Assembly (NCBI RefSeq): GCF_023218075.1
Contig: NZ_JALPTB010000005.1
Coordinates: 62,001-126,000 of the forward strand
DNA length: 64,000 bases
Direction of reading: 5' to 3'
Source: Rhodococcus sp. HM1
Lineage (GTDB): Bacteria > Actinomycetota > Actinomycetes > Mycobacteriales > Mycobacteriaceae
Positions 7,453 to 15,722 of the stretch are shown here, in pieces. How positions within the stretch are numbered: position 1 is the stretch's first letter; each line of letters starts with the position of its first letter. Under the pieces are notes generated by a model. That model saw only the letters and a list, made by a program, of their open reading frames with translations. It was not told the DNA's origin and did no database searches. The translations under genes and the position numbers were made by a program.

Positions 7453-8262
7453 CTACTGTGCGCGGCTGACCGTCCACTGTCCCGTGAATCGCGGTTCCCG
7501 CTTCTCGACGAACGCCGAGAACGCCTCCGGCGCGTCGGCCGTCGCGAAATTCATTGCCTGCGCCCGCGTCTCGTTCGCGAGGGCGTCGCGCAGAGTCCGG
7601 TCGGCCCCCTCGTTGAGCAGTGCCTTGGTCTGGGCGAGCGCAATCGGTGGCCCCGCGACGAGCTTGCAGGCGAGTTCGTCGACGAACGCGTCGATTTCGT
7701 CGCCCGGCACCACCCACGTCACGAGATTCATCGCGTGTGCCTGCTCGGCATCGACCGTCTCCGCGAGCAATGTCAGGCGCTTCGCCTGCTGAAGGCCGAC
7801 GAGCTTCGGCAACAGCCACGATCCGCCGAGATCCAGTGACAGACCCCGCTTCGTGAAGATCTGCGAGAACGTGGATTCCGGGGTGGCCACCACCAGGTCG
7901 CACCCGAGCGCCAGATTCCAGCCCGCACCCACCGCGACACCGTTGACCTTGGCCACGGTCGGCACCGGCAGTTCGTGCAACAGCAGGGCGACGTCGGTCA
8001 GCACCCGCATCTTGCGCATCGGGTGGGCGGTACCGGGATTCGCGATGTCCGCACCCGAGCAGAACGCGCCGGCAGCACCGGTGATCACGACGGCACGCAC
8101 GTCCGGATCGGTCCCGGCGTCGTCGAGTGCGTCGCGCAGGCACCCCCACAGTTCGGTGTCGATCGCGTTCTTCCGACGCGGACGGTTCAACGTCAGTGTC
8201 CGCACGCCGTCGCGGTCGTCACGCAACAGCACCGGCCCCTCGGACCGGGAATCGCCGGTCAC
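7453..8262 (-). CDS. Crotonase-family protein lacking the hydratase glutamates (PaaG-like)
   Basis: A 269-residue crotonase with AFCSGADIA (66-74) and GAGWNLALGCD (112-122). The two hydratase glutamates are replaced by Asn116 and Phe136 (FSQIFTKRG), while Asp144 in LSLDLGGSW is at the place used by PaaG-type isomerases. This suggests a double-bond isomerase or other crotonase chemistry, not simple hydration. The GTG start overlaps the CoA-transferase stop (GTGA). It is embedded between CoA transferase and thiolase in the minus-strand operon, which supports a role on a CoA ester. The exact reaction is not determinable here. Confidence 0.85.
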   Translation of the reverse strand: MTGDSRSEGPVLLRDDRDGVRTLTLNRPRRKNAIDTELWGCLRDALDDAGTDPDVRAVVITGAAGAFCSGADIANPGTAHPMRKMRVLTDVALLLHELPVPTVAKVNGVAVGAGWNLALGCDLVVATPESTFSQIFTKRGLSLDLGGSWLLPKLVGLQQAKRLTLLAETVDAEQAHAMNLVTWVVPGDEIDAFVDELACKLVAGPPIALAQTKALLNEGADRTLRDALANETRAQAMNFATADAPEAFSAFVEKREPRFTGQWTVSRAQ

Positions 8263-9500
8263 CGCCGGTACTCCGGGCCGATTGCGCCCCGCCGGCGCAG
8301 TTCCTCGATCTCGGACGGCGAGTATCCGAAGTCGGCCAGCACGCGGTCGGTGTGCTCACCGAGGCCGGGGACCTGGTCCATCCTCAGTTCGCGCCCGGCG
8401 ACGATCGGCGGTGGCAGGATCGCCTGGATCGAACCGGCAGGCGTGTCGATCGTCCGCCACCGGTCGCGCTCGCTCAACTGGGGATGAGCAAGCACCTCAC
8501 TCGGAATGTTGTAGCGCGAGTTGCCGATTCCCGCTTCGTCGGCCGTCTTCTGTACGTGGGCGAGATCGTGGCGGGCGCACCACTCGCCGATCGCCTCGTC
8601 GAGCACGGCACGGTTTCGGACACGGTCGGAGTTGGTCCGGAACCGTTCGTCGTCCGCCAGATCGTCGCGCTGCAGGATCTCCCGGGCGAGCCGTTGCCAT
8701 TCCCGGTCGTTCGTCGTGCCCAGAACCACCGTCTGCTCGTCCGCCGTGCGGTAGGCGCCGTAGGGTGCGACCGCGGGCGAACTCATCCCGAGCGGCTGCT
8801 GGTTCACGCCCGAATGCTGGGTGTAGGTCAGGGGGTAGCCCATCATGTCGGTCATCGTGTCGAACAGACTCACCGACACCGCCTCGAGACCGCGGTTGCT
8901 TTCGGGATTCCGCGCCTTGCCGAGCAACAACGCCAGAATCGACAGGGCCGAGTACAGGCCGGTCGAGATGTCCGCGAAGGGCGGGCCCGGTTTCGCCGGC
9001 TCACCCGGGAAGCCGGTCACCGCACACGATCCCGCTTCCGCCTGCACGAGAAGGTCGTACGCACGCTTGTGCGACAGCGGTCCCCCGGAGCCGTAGCCGT
9101 CGATCTCGACGACGATCAGCTCGGGGTAACGCTTCTCGAGTTCCGCGGCGGTCAATCCGAGGCGCGCGGTCGCACCGGGCGCGAGGTTGGACACGAGCGC
9201 GTCCGCCGACGCCAGCAGCCGGTGCAGCACGTCCAGTCCGGCATGGGACTTCAGGTCGAGCGTGATCGATTCCTTGCCCCGGTTCGCCCACACGAAATGA
9301 GCGGCGAGACCGTTGACGACGTCGTCGTAGTCGCGGGCGAAGTCCCCGCCCTTCGGGTTCTCCACCTTGATGACGCGGGCACCGAAGTCGGCGAGCACCC
9401 GCGTGGCCATCGGCGCCGAGACCGCCTGTTCGAGGGTGACGACGGTGACCCCGTCGAGCGGACCGGCCGCGGCACCGGCGGATGCCGGTTCCGGTGTCAT
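8259..9500 (-). CDS. Class III CoA transferase (CaiB/BaiF family)
   Basis: A 413-residue family III CoA transferase. Recognisable segments are VVTLEQAVSAPMATRVLADFGARVIKVENPKGGDFAR (start), VWANRGKESITLDLKS (about 90-105) with the region of the catalytic Asp near PFADISTGLY, and the long interlocking C-terminal part. Such enzymes move CoA between acids without ATP, for example from succinyl-CoA or a product thioester onto a new acid. Its ATG overlaps the SDR stop (TGATG), and its TGA overlaps the next GTG. It may load the imported substrate or recycle CoA from the last intermediate. A second member of the family is at 40457. Confidence 0.88.
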   Translation of the reverse strand: MTPEPASAGAAAGPLDGVTVVTLEQAVSAPMATRVLADFGARVIKVENPKGGDFARDYDDVVNGLAAHFVWANRGKESITLDLKSHAGLDVLHRLLASADALVSNLAPGATARLGLTAAELEKRYPELIVVEIDGYGSGGPLSHKRAYDLLVQAEAGSCAVTGFPGEPAKPGPPFADISTGLYSALSILALLLGKARNPESNRGLEAVSVSLFDTMTDMMGYPLTYTQHSGVNQQPLGMSSPAVAPYGAYRTADEQTVVLGTTNDREWQRLAREILQRDDLADDERFRTNSDRVRNRAVLDEAIGEWCARHDLAHVQKTADEAGIGNSRYNIPSEVLAHPQLSERDRWRTIDTPAGSIQAILPPPIVAGRELRMDQVPGLGEHTDRVLADFGYSPSEIEELRRRGAIGPEYRR

Positions 9501-10267
9501 CACATCACCATTCCACCGTCCACCGGCAGCACCTGGCCGGTGACGAAGGAGGCGGCATCGGACGCGAGGAACACGAAGGCTCCCGCAACCTCCGACGGTT
9601 CTGCCCATCGGCGCAGCGGAATTCGGTTGAGCATCTGCTCGGCGAACTTCGCGTCGGTGCGGATGGTGTTCGTCATCGGGGTGGCCGCGAGCGGTGCAAT
9701 GGCGTTGACGAGGATGTTCTTGCGGGCCAGTTCGCGCGCCAGGGACTTGGTGATACCGATGATGCCGGCCTTCGCCGCGGAATAGTTCACCTGACCGAGC
9801 GTTCCCGTGATTCCGGCGGACGACGTGACGTTGATGATCCGGCCGGTGCCGTCGGTCGGGAGGAACGGCAGCGCTGCCTTGGCGCAGTTGAACGCGCCCA
9901 GCAGGTGGATGTCGAGCATCTTCTGGACACTCTCGGTCTCGAGGTCCTTGAACATCGCCGGTTCGGTGACCCCGGCGTTGTTCACCAGGATGTGCAGCGC
10001 GCCCTGGCCGAACCCGGCGGCACGGGCCGCGGCGGCGTCGGCGGCGGCGCGGTCGCGCACGTCGAGTCCGACGCTGTCGGCCTTGCCGCCGTTCGCGGTG
10101 ATGCGCTCGGCGACGGCGGCCGCGGCGTCGGGGTCGATGTCGGTCACCATCACCGAGGCACCGGCTGCGGCGAGCGCCTCGGCGACCGCGGCGCCGATAC
10201 CACCGGCGGCACCGGTCACCAGCGCCGACCGGCCGGTCAGGTCGAACAACGGATTGTTTCCTGCCAT
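9500..10267 (-). CDS. SDR-family 3-hydroxyacyl-CoA dehydrogenase-like oxidoreductase
   Basis: A 255-residue classical SDR: TGAAGGIG at 18-25, an Asp after the second strand suggesting NAD preference, NNAG at 95-98, SSAG with the catalytic Ser, and Y-x3-K (YSAAK) about 160-164, then the VDGG C terminus. It resembles FabG/3-hydroxyacyl-CoA dehydrogenases. Placement between an acyl-CoA dehydrogenase and a CoA transferase in one operon, with TGATG overlaps on both sides, supports oxidation of a 3-hydroxyacyl-CoA or ring hydroxyl during beta-oxidation. Confidence 0.87.
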   Translation of the reverse strand: MAGNNPLFDLTGRSALVTGAAGGIGAAVAEALAAAGASVMVTDIDPDAAAAVAERITANGGKADSVGLDVRDRAAADAAAARAAGFGQGALHILVNNAGVTEPAMFKDLETESVQKMLDIHLLGAFNCAKAALPFLPTDGTGRIINVTSSAGITGTLGQVNYSAAKAGIIGITKSLARELARKNILVNAIAPLAATPMTNTIRTDAKFAEQMLNRIPLRRWAEPSEVAGAFVFLASDAASFVTGQVLPVDGGMVM

Positions 10268-11451
10268 CAGTAGCTCCTCGGCATTCCCAAAGTGTGTGAT
10301 CCCAGATAGTTCAAAATCATTTCCTGGCTGATCGGGGCGATGCGCATGACCCGAGCCTCACGGAAGTAGCGGGCGACGTTGTACTCCTCCGAGTACCCCA
10401 TCCCGCCGTGCGTCTGCAGCGCGCGGTCGGCAGCGGTGAAACCTGCTTCGGCACAGAGATATTTGGCGGTGTTCGCCTCACGTCCGCAGGGCTTGCCGTT
10501 GTCGTAGAGCCAGGTTGCCTTGCGCAACACCAGTTCTGCGGCGTCGAGATGCGCCAGCGAGTCCGCGAGCGGGAACTGGATTCCCTGGTTCATGCCGATC
10601 GGCCGGCCGAACACCTCACGTTCGTTGCCGTACTTGACGGCTCGGTCCAGAGCGACCCTTCCGATGCCGAGAGCCTCGGCTGCGATGAGCATACGCTCCG
10701 GATTCAGACCGTCCAAAAGATACTGGAATCCCTTGCCTTCCTCGCCGACCCGGTCCTCGACGGGGACCCGGAGATCGTCGATGAACAGCTCGTTGGAGGA
10801 CACCGCGTTGCGCCCCATCTTCCGGATCGGCCGGACCTCGACGCGGCTTCGATCCAGATCGGTGAGGAACAGCGTCATGCCGTCGGTCTTCTTCTCGACC
10901 TCGTCGTAACGCTGGGTTCGGGTCAGGAGGAGGATCTTCTCTGACTCCATCGCCTTGGAGATCCACACCTTGCGCCCGTTGACGATGTAGTGGTCGCCCT
11001 CGCGGCGAGCGAAGGTGGTGATGCGCGAGGTGTCCAGTCCCGCACCGGGTTCGGTGACACCGAAGCACACGTGCAGATCGCCGCTGGCGACCCGCGGCAG
11101 GGTCCGCTGCTTCAACTCGTCGGATCCGTGCACCACGACCGGATGCATCCCGAAGATGGACAGGTGGATCGCGGTCGCGGCGTTCATGCCACCGCCGGAT
11201 CGCGCGACCTCTTCGAGAAGAATGGACGCCTCGGTGATGCCGAGGCCGTGCCCGCCGTACTCCTCCGGTGTGGTGATGCCGAGCCACCCGCCGTCGGCGA
11301 GCGCCTTGTAGTACTCCGTCGGAAATTCGTGCGCGAGGTCCTTTTCCATCCAGTACTGGTCGCCGAAGTTCTTCATCAGCTCGGCGACCGACTTGCGGAT
11401 CAGTTCCTGGTCCTCGGTCAGCTCGAAACTCATGCCACCGGGCACAGCCAT
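10267..11451 (-). CDS. Acyl-CoA dehydrogenase
   Basis: A 394-residue single-subunit acyl-CoA dehydrogenase. GVTEPGAGLDTSR and YIVNGRKVWIS make the FAD/substrate beta domain, followed by GREVFGRPI-like NEREVFGRPIGMNQ and QTHGGMGYSEEYNVARYFREARV. The end APISQEMILNYLGSHTLGMPRSY is of the CaiA-like branch in which the usual EGT motif is changed. It inserts a 2,3-double bond in an acyl-CoA and passes electrons to ETF. ATG 11451 follows GAAGTTGAGAAC; ATG 11433 is possible. A 79-base gap with a hairpin separates it from the preceding small gene, so it may have an internal control point in the operon. Confidence 0.88.
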   Translation of the reverse strand: MAVPGGMSFELTEDQELIRKSVAELMKNFGDQYWMEKDLAHEFPTEYYKALADGGWLGITTPEEYGGHGLGITEASILLEEVARSGGGMNAATAIHLSIFGMHPVVVHGSDELKQRTLPRVASGDLHVCFGVTEPGAGLDTSRITTFARREGDHYIVNGRKVWISKAMESEKILLLTRTQRYDEVEKKTDGMTLFLTDLDRSRVEVRPIRKMGRNAVSSNELFIDDLRVPVEDRVGEEGKGFQYLLDGLNPERMLIAAEALGIGRVALDRAVKYGNEREVFGRPIGMNQGIQFPLADSLAHLDAAELVLRKATWLYDNGKPCGREANTAKYLCAEAGFTAADRALQTHGGMGYSEEYNVARYFREARVMRIAPISQEMILNYLGSHTLGMPRSY

Positions 11452-11477
11452 GTTCTCAACTTCTTTCGTCGGTTTCT

Positions 11478-11512
11478 CGTGGGGCCGCCGGATCGGGTCC
11501 GGCGACCCCACG
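11478..11512. repeat. Intercistronic hairpin within the transporter/beta-oxidation operon
   Basis: CGTGGGG-cc-GCCGGA, loop TCGGG, TCCGGC-ga-CCCCACG: a 13-pair stem with one 2x2 internal loop. It lies between the small gene ending at 11531 and the dehydrogenase starting at 11451, in operon direction. There is no U-tract, so partial termination or mRNA processing that separates transporter from catabolic-gene expression is more likely than full termination. Confidence 0.5.
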
Positions 11513-11530
11513 GGACGTGATCGTCGGTAC

Positions 11531-11845
11531 TCAGTCGGAGGCGGGAAGGGCCTTGGCCGCCTTGACGGTCAGCGGAACTCCGTTGTAGGTCAGTTCGCCC
11601 ACACCCGGCGAGGTGCACAGGACCTCGAGGGTGTCGTTCTCGTCGACGTACCGCTTGCCGATGAGGGTGACGAGATCGGTGATGCCGGCGGTCGAGGGGC
11701 GGCCGCCGGTCGCCGGGACCATCGGGCTCCCACCGCACGCCAGCACTCCCCCGGCGTCGGCCGGTGCCCGGACCACGACGACACGGACCGTGCATTCGGC
11801 ACTGGCGAGTTGTTCTCCGGCGCGGAGCGGAGTCGAGGTGGTCAT
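11531..11845 (-). CDS. Small conserved hypothetical protein, two cysteines
   Basis: A 104-residue soluble protein of unrecognised family. It has a TVRVVVVRAP strand, a cysteine before it (SAECTVRV) and one in LACGGSPMVP, then GKRYVDENDTLEVLCTSPGVGELTYNGVPL, a beta-rich pattern. No signal peptide or transmembrane helix. It overlaps the membrane-protein gene upstream by four bases (ATGA) and both follow LivF in the operon, so the two small products may form a unit. A metal or cofactor role through the CxnCGG cysteines is only speculation. In the levulinate pathway a small unknown protein (LvaB) assists the kinase; size is similar but no relation can be claimed. Confidence 0.65.
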   Translation of the reverse strand: MTTSTPLRAGEQLASAECTVRVVVVRAPADAGGVLACGGSPMVPATGGRPSTAGITDLVTLIGKRYVDENDTLEVLCTSPGVGELTYNGVPLTVKAAKALPASD

Positions 11846-12195
11846 GCTTCAACCTCACTTTCGGACGTACGCTCGGCGAGCATGCCGAGATCGAAGGACT
11901 GGCGTGCCATCCAGAACCGGAGGAAGCCGGTGAGCGAGTAGCGCAGGTACAGCGCCGCGCCGACGATCGCGACGGCGACGCCGAGAATCGAGACCACGAT
12001 CGCGTCGCGCTGCACGAGCGCGTCGGACGTGTTGTGCGACATGAAGTATGCCACCACTCCGAGGATCGGGCCGATCACCATGAGGGCGATGCCGAGGCGC
12101 AGCCACAGCGACGACCGGCCGGCGGCGGGATCGGGGATCTTCAGCTCGGACAGTTCACGGGTGAATCGGTCCGCTCGGGATTCGGTCGAGGTCAT
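11842..12195 (-). CDS. Small integral membrane protein, two transmembrane helices
   Basis: A 117-residue protein of unrecognised family. A charged N terminus (residues 1-30) is followed by two hydrophobic segments at about 31-51 (LRLGIALMVIGPILGVVAYF) and 65-85, separated by a short polar loop. The C terminus after LRYSLTGFLRFWMARQS is acidic. The start ATG 12195 overlaps the LivF stop (ATGA). Its position directly behind the ABC importer ATPase suggests a role at the membrane together with the importer or with the small protein encoded next, but no function is known. Confidence 0.68.
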   Translation of the reverse strand: MTSTESRADRFTRELSELKIPDPAAGRSSLWLRLGIALMVIGPILGVVAYFMSHNTSDALVQRDAIVVSILGVAVAIVGAALYLRYSLTGFLRFWMARQSFDLGMLAERTSESEVEA

Positions 12196-12899
12196 GAGGA
12201 ACTCCCTAGGTAGAGTGCTGCGAGCTCGGATCGGAGACCGCTGTCGGGATGGCCTTGCTTCTGGATGCGTCCGCGCACGAGAACCGCTGCGTGGTCTGCG
12301 AAGTCGAGCACGGCATTCGCGAACTGCTCGACGACGAGGACCGCCACCCCGCTGCGGGCGATCTCGGCGACCTCGTCGTAGAGCCGGCCGACGACCAGCG
12401 GCGCCAGACCCATCGACAGTTCGTCGAGCAGCAGGACCGCGGGATCGGTGGCCAGTCCACGGGCGAGTGCGAGCATCTGCTGCTCGCCGCCGGAGAGTGT
12501 CCCGGCGGTCTGCGACGCACGCTTGGCGAGGATCGGGAAGCGCGAGAACGCGACCTCCTCGATCTGCTCGCGGGGTGTGCCCGTGAACGTCATCATCAGC
12601 AGGTTGTCGCGGACGGACATGTTGGGGAACACGCCGCGACCTTCCGGGATCAGGCAGACCCCGGCCCGTGCCAGGTCGCGCGGTGCCACTCCGGTGACGT
12701 CGCGCCCACCGAGCACGAGCTGCCCGGAACGCAACGGGTGGACGCCGGCGGCGGCCTTGAGCGTGGTGGTCTTGCCGGCGCCGTTCGGGCCGAGCAGGGC
12801 CACCACCTGCCCGGCGGAGACGCTCAGGTCGATTCCGTGCAGCACGGTGATCTCGTCGTAGGCGGCGCGGGCGTCGCGCAACTCGAGGATGGCTGTCAT
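12192..12899 (-). CDS. livF: Branched-chain-type ABC transporter ATPase, LivF type
   Basis: A 235-residue ABC ATPase: Walker A GPNGAGKT (36-43), Q-loop region with IPEGRGVFPNMSV (the LivF hallmark after the Q-loop), signature LSGGEQQ, Walker B VLLLDE followed by the H-loop region. ATG 12899 overlaps the LivG stop (ATGA). Together with LivG it powers the fused LivHM permease. The HAAT importers of this class carry amino acids, amides, and in actinobacteria often aromatic or alicyclic acids. The catabolic genes downstream favour an organic acid as cargo. Confidence 0.92.
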   Translation of the reverse strand: MTAILELRDARAAYDEITVLHGIDLSVSAGQVVALLGPNGAGKTTTLKAAAGVHPLRSGQLVLGGRDVTGVAPRDLARAGVCLIPEGRGVFPNMSVRDNLLMMTFTGTPREQIEEVAFSRFPILAKRASQTAGTLSGGEQQMLALARGLATDPAVLLLDELSMGLAPLVVGRLYDEVAEIARSGVAVLVVEQFANAVLDFADHAAVLVRGRIQKQGHPDSGLRSELAALYLGSSS

Positions 12900-13609
12900 G
12901 CTTCCCCCAGGTAGGCCGCGAGTACCTTCTCGTCCTTGCGGATCACGTCGGGTGGTCCGACGGAGATGATCCGGCCGAGGTCGAGAACGTAGACCTGATC
13001 GCACACGTTCATGACCAGTTCCATGTCGTGTTCGACGAGCAGAACCGCGGTTCCGTCGTCGGCGAGTGCCCGCAGCAGACCGGCGAACAGCTCGGTCTCC
13101 TGCGGGTCCTGTCCCGCGGCGGGTTCGTCGAGCAGGATCAGGCTCGGGTGGACCGCGAGCGCCCGCGCGACCTCGACGAGCCTGCCCATGCCGGTGGACA
13201 GCGCGTCGGCCGTCGTGTCGGCGAGGTGGTGCAGGTCGAGGCGGTCGATGATCTCGTCCGCGACCTGATGCGCTCGGCGACGTTCCGGGCCGAGTTCTGC
13301 TGCGACGAGCAGATTGTCGCGGACGCTGAGCCGGCCGAACAGTTCCAGTCGCTGGAACGTGCGGGCGAGGCCGTGCCGGGCGCGGCGTGCCGGGCCGGCT
13401 CGCGTGACGTCGTGTCCGTCGAGGTACACGCGTCCCGCCACGGGCCGGCGCAGCCCGGTGATGACGTCGAACAGGGTGCTCTTGCCGGCCCCGTTGGGGC
13501 CGATGAGCCCGGTGACCTGTCCGCGTTCGGCTTTCAACCCGACCCCGTCGAGGGCGCGGTGGCCCCCGAACGCGACGGCGATGTCGTCAACCTCGAGTTG
13601 CGACGGCAC
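12896..13609 (-). CDS. livG: Branched-chain-type ABC transporter ATPase, LivG type
   Basis: A 237-residue ABC ATPase: Walker A GPNGAGKS (35-42), RTFQRLELFGRLSV after the Q-loop as in LivG, Walker B LILLDEP and an EHDMELVMNVCDQVYVLDLG H-loop/C-terminal region. The signature is LSTGMGR, not LSGGxxR, a modest departure. GTG 13609 overlaps the permease gene by 23 bases. Partner of LivF in the importer complex at the cytoplasmic face. Confidence 0.9.
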   Translation of the reverse strand: MPSQLEVDDIAVAFGGHRALDGVGLKAERGQVTGLIGPNGAGKSTLFDVITGLRRPVAGRVYLDGHDVTRAGPARRARHGLARTFQRLELFGRLSVRDNLLVAAELGPERRRAHQVADEIIDRLDLHHLADTTADALSTGMGRLVEVARALAVHPSLILLDEPAAGQDPQETELFAGLLRALADDGTAVLLVEHDMELVMNVCDQVYVLDLGRIISVGPPDVIRKDEKVLAAYLGEA

Positions 13610-15722
13610 GATCGAGCACCTCCTGATCCTCCGGAGTCCACGGGCGTTTCACGCCCCACCACTCGACGGGTATCTCCTCGACGGAGCCGTCCGGTCCCGG
13701 CGGTACCTTGCGCCGCGAGTTCGACCAGACGCGGGCGGCGATCACACCGGCGACGATGCCGGCGAAGAACACGTACCCATTGATCACGTCGCCGAGGCGC
13801 AGCAGCCACAGCAGGACGATCCATCCCACGAGCGTCGAGACGACGAGAGTGTCGCGGAACGTCGCTTCCCATTCCTTGCGCATCGAGGGCACGACGCCGT
13901 CGTCGACGGCCCCGGACCCGTAGGCGAGTCCGGCCGCGGCGGGCAGGGTCTGCACGAGGTTCTGCGCGCCGGGCCACAGCGCGACGATCGCGTTGAGTGG
14001 TCCGGCGATCATCGTGCCGGTGAACAGACCGTTGCCGACGACACCGAGACCACCGACGACAGCGATGAGGAAGATACCCAGTCCGGCAATGAAATTGAAC
14101 TGCTCCGGGGCGACGGACTGCAGTTGCATCCCGTAGAGCGCGCCGCCGAGTCCGGCGATGCCGGCGGAGATCGCGAACACCACCGTCTTCATCAGCAGCA
14201 GGCTGCCGCCGAGGGTCGCGTACGCGGCTTCGCTGTCGCGCAGCGCGATCAGTTGCCGGCCGAGCCGGCCGCGGCGCAGCGCCGCGACCCCGATGGTGAC
14301 GAGGGCGAGGCAGATCGCCGCGAACACGGTCAGTTCCGCCGGGGTGTCGACCTGGAAGCCGAACAGGCTCGGCCCGACCAGATCGATCGAACCCTGGTTG
14401 AAGAACGCGATCTCCATCCCGAACACCTCGAAGGAGGGCATCGAGAAGATCCACCGGTCCAGCACGACCGCGATCGCCGCAGTGCCGAGCGCGAGATACA
14501 CACCCGACAACCGCAGCGCCGGGATCGCGACGATCGCACCGGCGACGCCGGAGACGACCATCACGGCGAGCAGTGCCCACCACTGTCCGTCCGCCCCCAG
14601 ATGCGCGCACACGATCGCACCGATCCCCGCCATGCTCAGCTGGGCGAGAGAGATCTGCCCGGCGTAGCCGACCAGCGGCACGAAGGACATCGCGATTACA
14701 CCGAACGCGAAGATCTGCCCGTAGGTGATGAGATCGCCCTCGCCGAGCACGGTGGCGAGGATGATGCCGAACGCGACGATCACACCCGCGAACGCGAATG
14801 TCCCTCGCACCGTGGGCACCGGCACCTGGCTGAGGTTCCGGTCGCGGCCCCGCAGACGGCCGTGCGGGAACAGCAGCAGCGCGAGCAGCAGGAGGATCGC
14901 CGGTGCGGCCAGACGCAGGCCCGGCAGGTAGTCGTTCTGCGGCAGGTAGCCGGCCATGTAGGCCTCCATGCAGCCGACCACGACCGCGCCGACGAACGTC
15001 ATCGGCAGGCTCTTCAGGCGCCCGAAGATCGCCGCCGCGTAGGCGCTGACGATCAGCAACGACAGCTGGGTGGCCTCGAGCGCGACCATCGGGGCGATGA
15101 GCACGCCGCCGAGGGCCGCCAGCACGGTTCCGAGGATCCAGGCGACGCGGTTGGCGCGGACCGGGTCCGCGCCGGTGAGACCGACGAGCGCGCGGTCGTC
15201 GACCGTCGCCCGCATCTCGGCGCCGGTGCGCGTGTTGAACATCAGCACGCGCAGGCCCAGCGCCACCGCGACCGCGACGATCATCGTCAGTGCCTGGTGC
15301 CAGGTGATCGTCGCCGAGCCGATGTGGAACGCCTGCTGCTCGTTGAAGAACGTCGGCAGCGATCGGGCTTTGATGGGGTTCCAGATCCAGCGGGCCAGCG
15401 CGATCAGACCACTGAGCATCGCGATGGTCATGACGAGCTTCTCGGCCTCGCCGAGTCTCTGAACCGGACGCAGCAACCGTTCGACCAGAAGACCGAACGC
15501 CGGCGCCAGCACCAGCAGCACGACGGCGACCGAGAGCCACACAGGCCAGCCCCAGCCGACGCTGAGCTGCCAATAGGCGAAGGCCGCCATCATGCCCGTG
15601 GCCCCGTGCGCGAAGTTGAACACGCCGGTGGTCGTGTACGTGACGACCAGGCCACTGCTGATGATCGCGTAGACCGCGGCCGTGGTGAGGCCGACGATCC
15701 CGAAGGTGATGAATTGTTCCAT
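13587..15722 (-). CDS. Fused LivH-LivM branched-chain-type ABC permease
   Basis: A 711-residue polytopic membrane protein that joins both permease subunits. The first half (about 1-290) is LivH-like, beginning with ITFGIVGLTTAAVYAIISSGLVVTY and carrying GVFNFAHGATGM. The second (about 310-600) is LivM-like with GYAGQISLAQLSMAGIGA and VYLALGTAAIAVV, and includes the EAA-like loop RDSEAAYATLGG. A further tail with one or two helices (about 630-675) and an acidic soluble end is beyond the usual LivM length. Separate LivH and LivM are about 300 residues each, so this is a fusion plus extension. It follows the binding protein with a TAATG overlap. Confidence 0.9.
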   Translation of the reverse strand: MEQFITFGIVGLTTAAVYAIISSGLVVTYTTTGVFNFAHGATGMMAAFAYWQLSVGWGWPVWLSVAVVLLVLAPAFGLLVERLLRPVQRLGEAEKLVMTIAMLSGLIALARWIWNPIKARSLPTFFNEQQAFHIGSATITWHQALTMIVAVAVALGLRVLMFNTRTGAEMRATVDDRALVGLTGADPVRANRVAWILGTVLAALGGVLIAPMVALEATQLSLLIVSAYAAAIFGRLKSLPMTFVGAVVVGCMEAYMAGYLPQNDYLPGLRLAAPAILLLLALLLFPHGRLRGRDRNLSQVPVPTVRGTFAFAGVIVAFGIILATVLGEGDLITYGQIFAFGVIAMSFVPLVGYAGQISLAQLSMAGIGAIVCAHLGADGQWWALLAVMVVSGVAGAIVAIPALRLSGVYLALGTAAIAVVLDRWIFSMPSFEVFGMEIAFFNQGSIDLVGPSLFGFQVDTPAELTVFAAICLALVTIGVAALRRGRLGRQLIALRDSEAAYATLGGSLLLMKTVVFAISAGIAGLGGALYGMQLQSVAPEQFNFIAGLGIFLIAVVGGLGVVGNGLFTGTMIAGPLNAIVALWPGAQNLVQTLPAAAGLAYGSGAVDDGVVPSMRKEWEATFRDTLVVSTLVGWIVLLWLLRLGDVINGYVFFAGIVAGVIAARVWSNSRRKVPPGPDGSVEEIPVEWWGVKRPWTPEDQEVLDRAVATRG

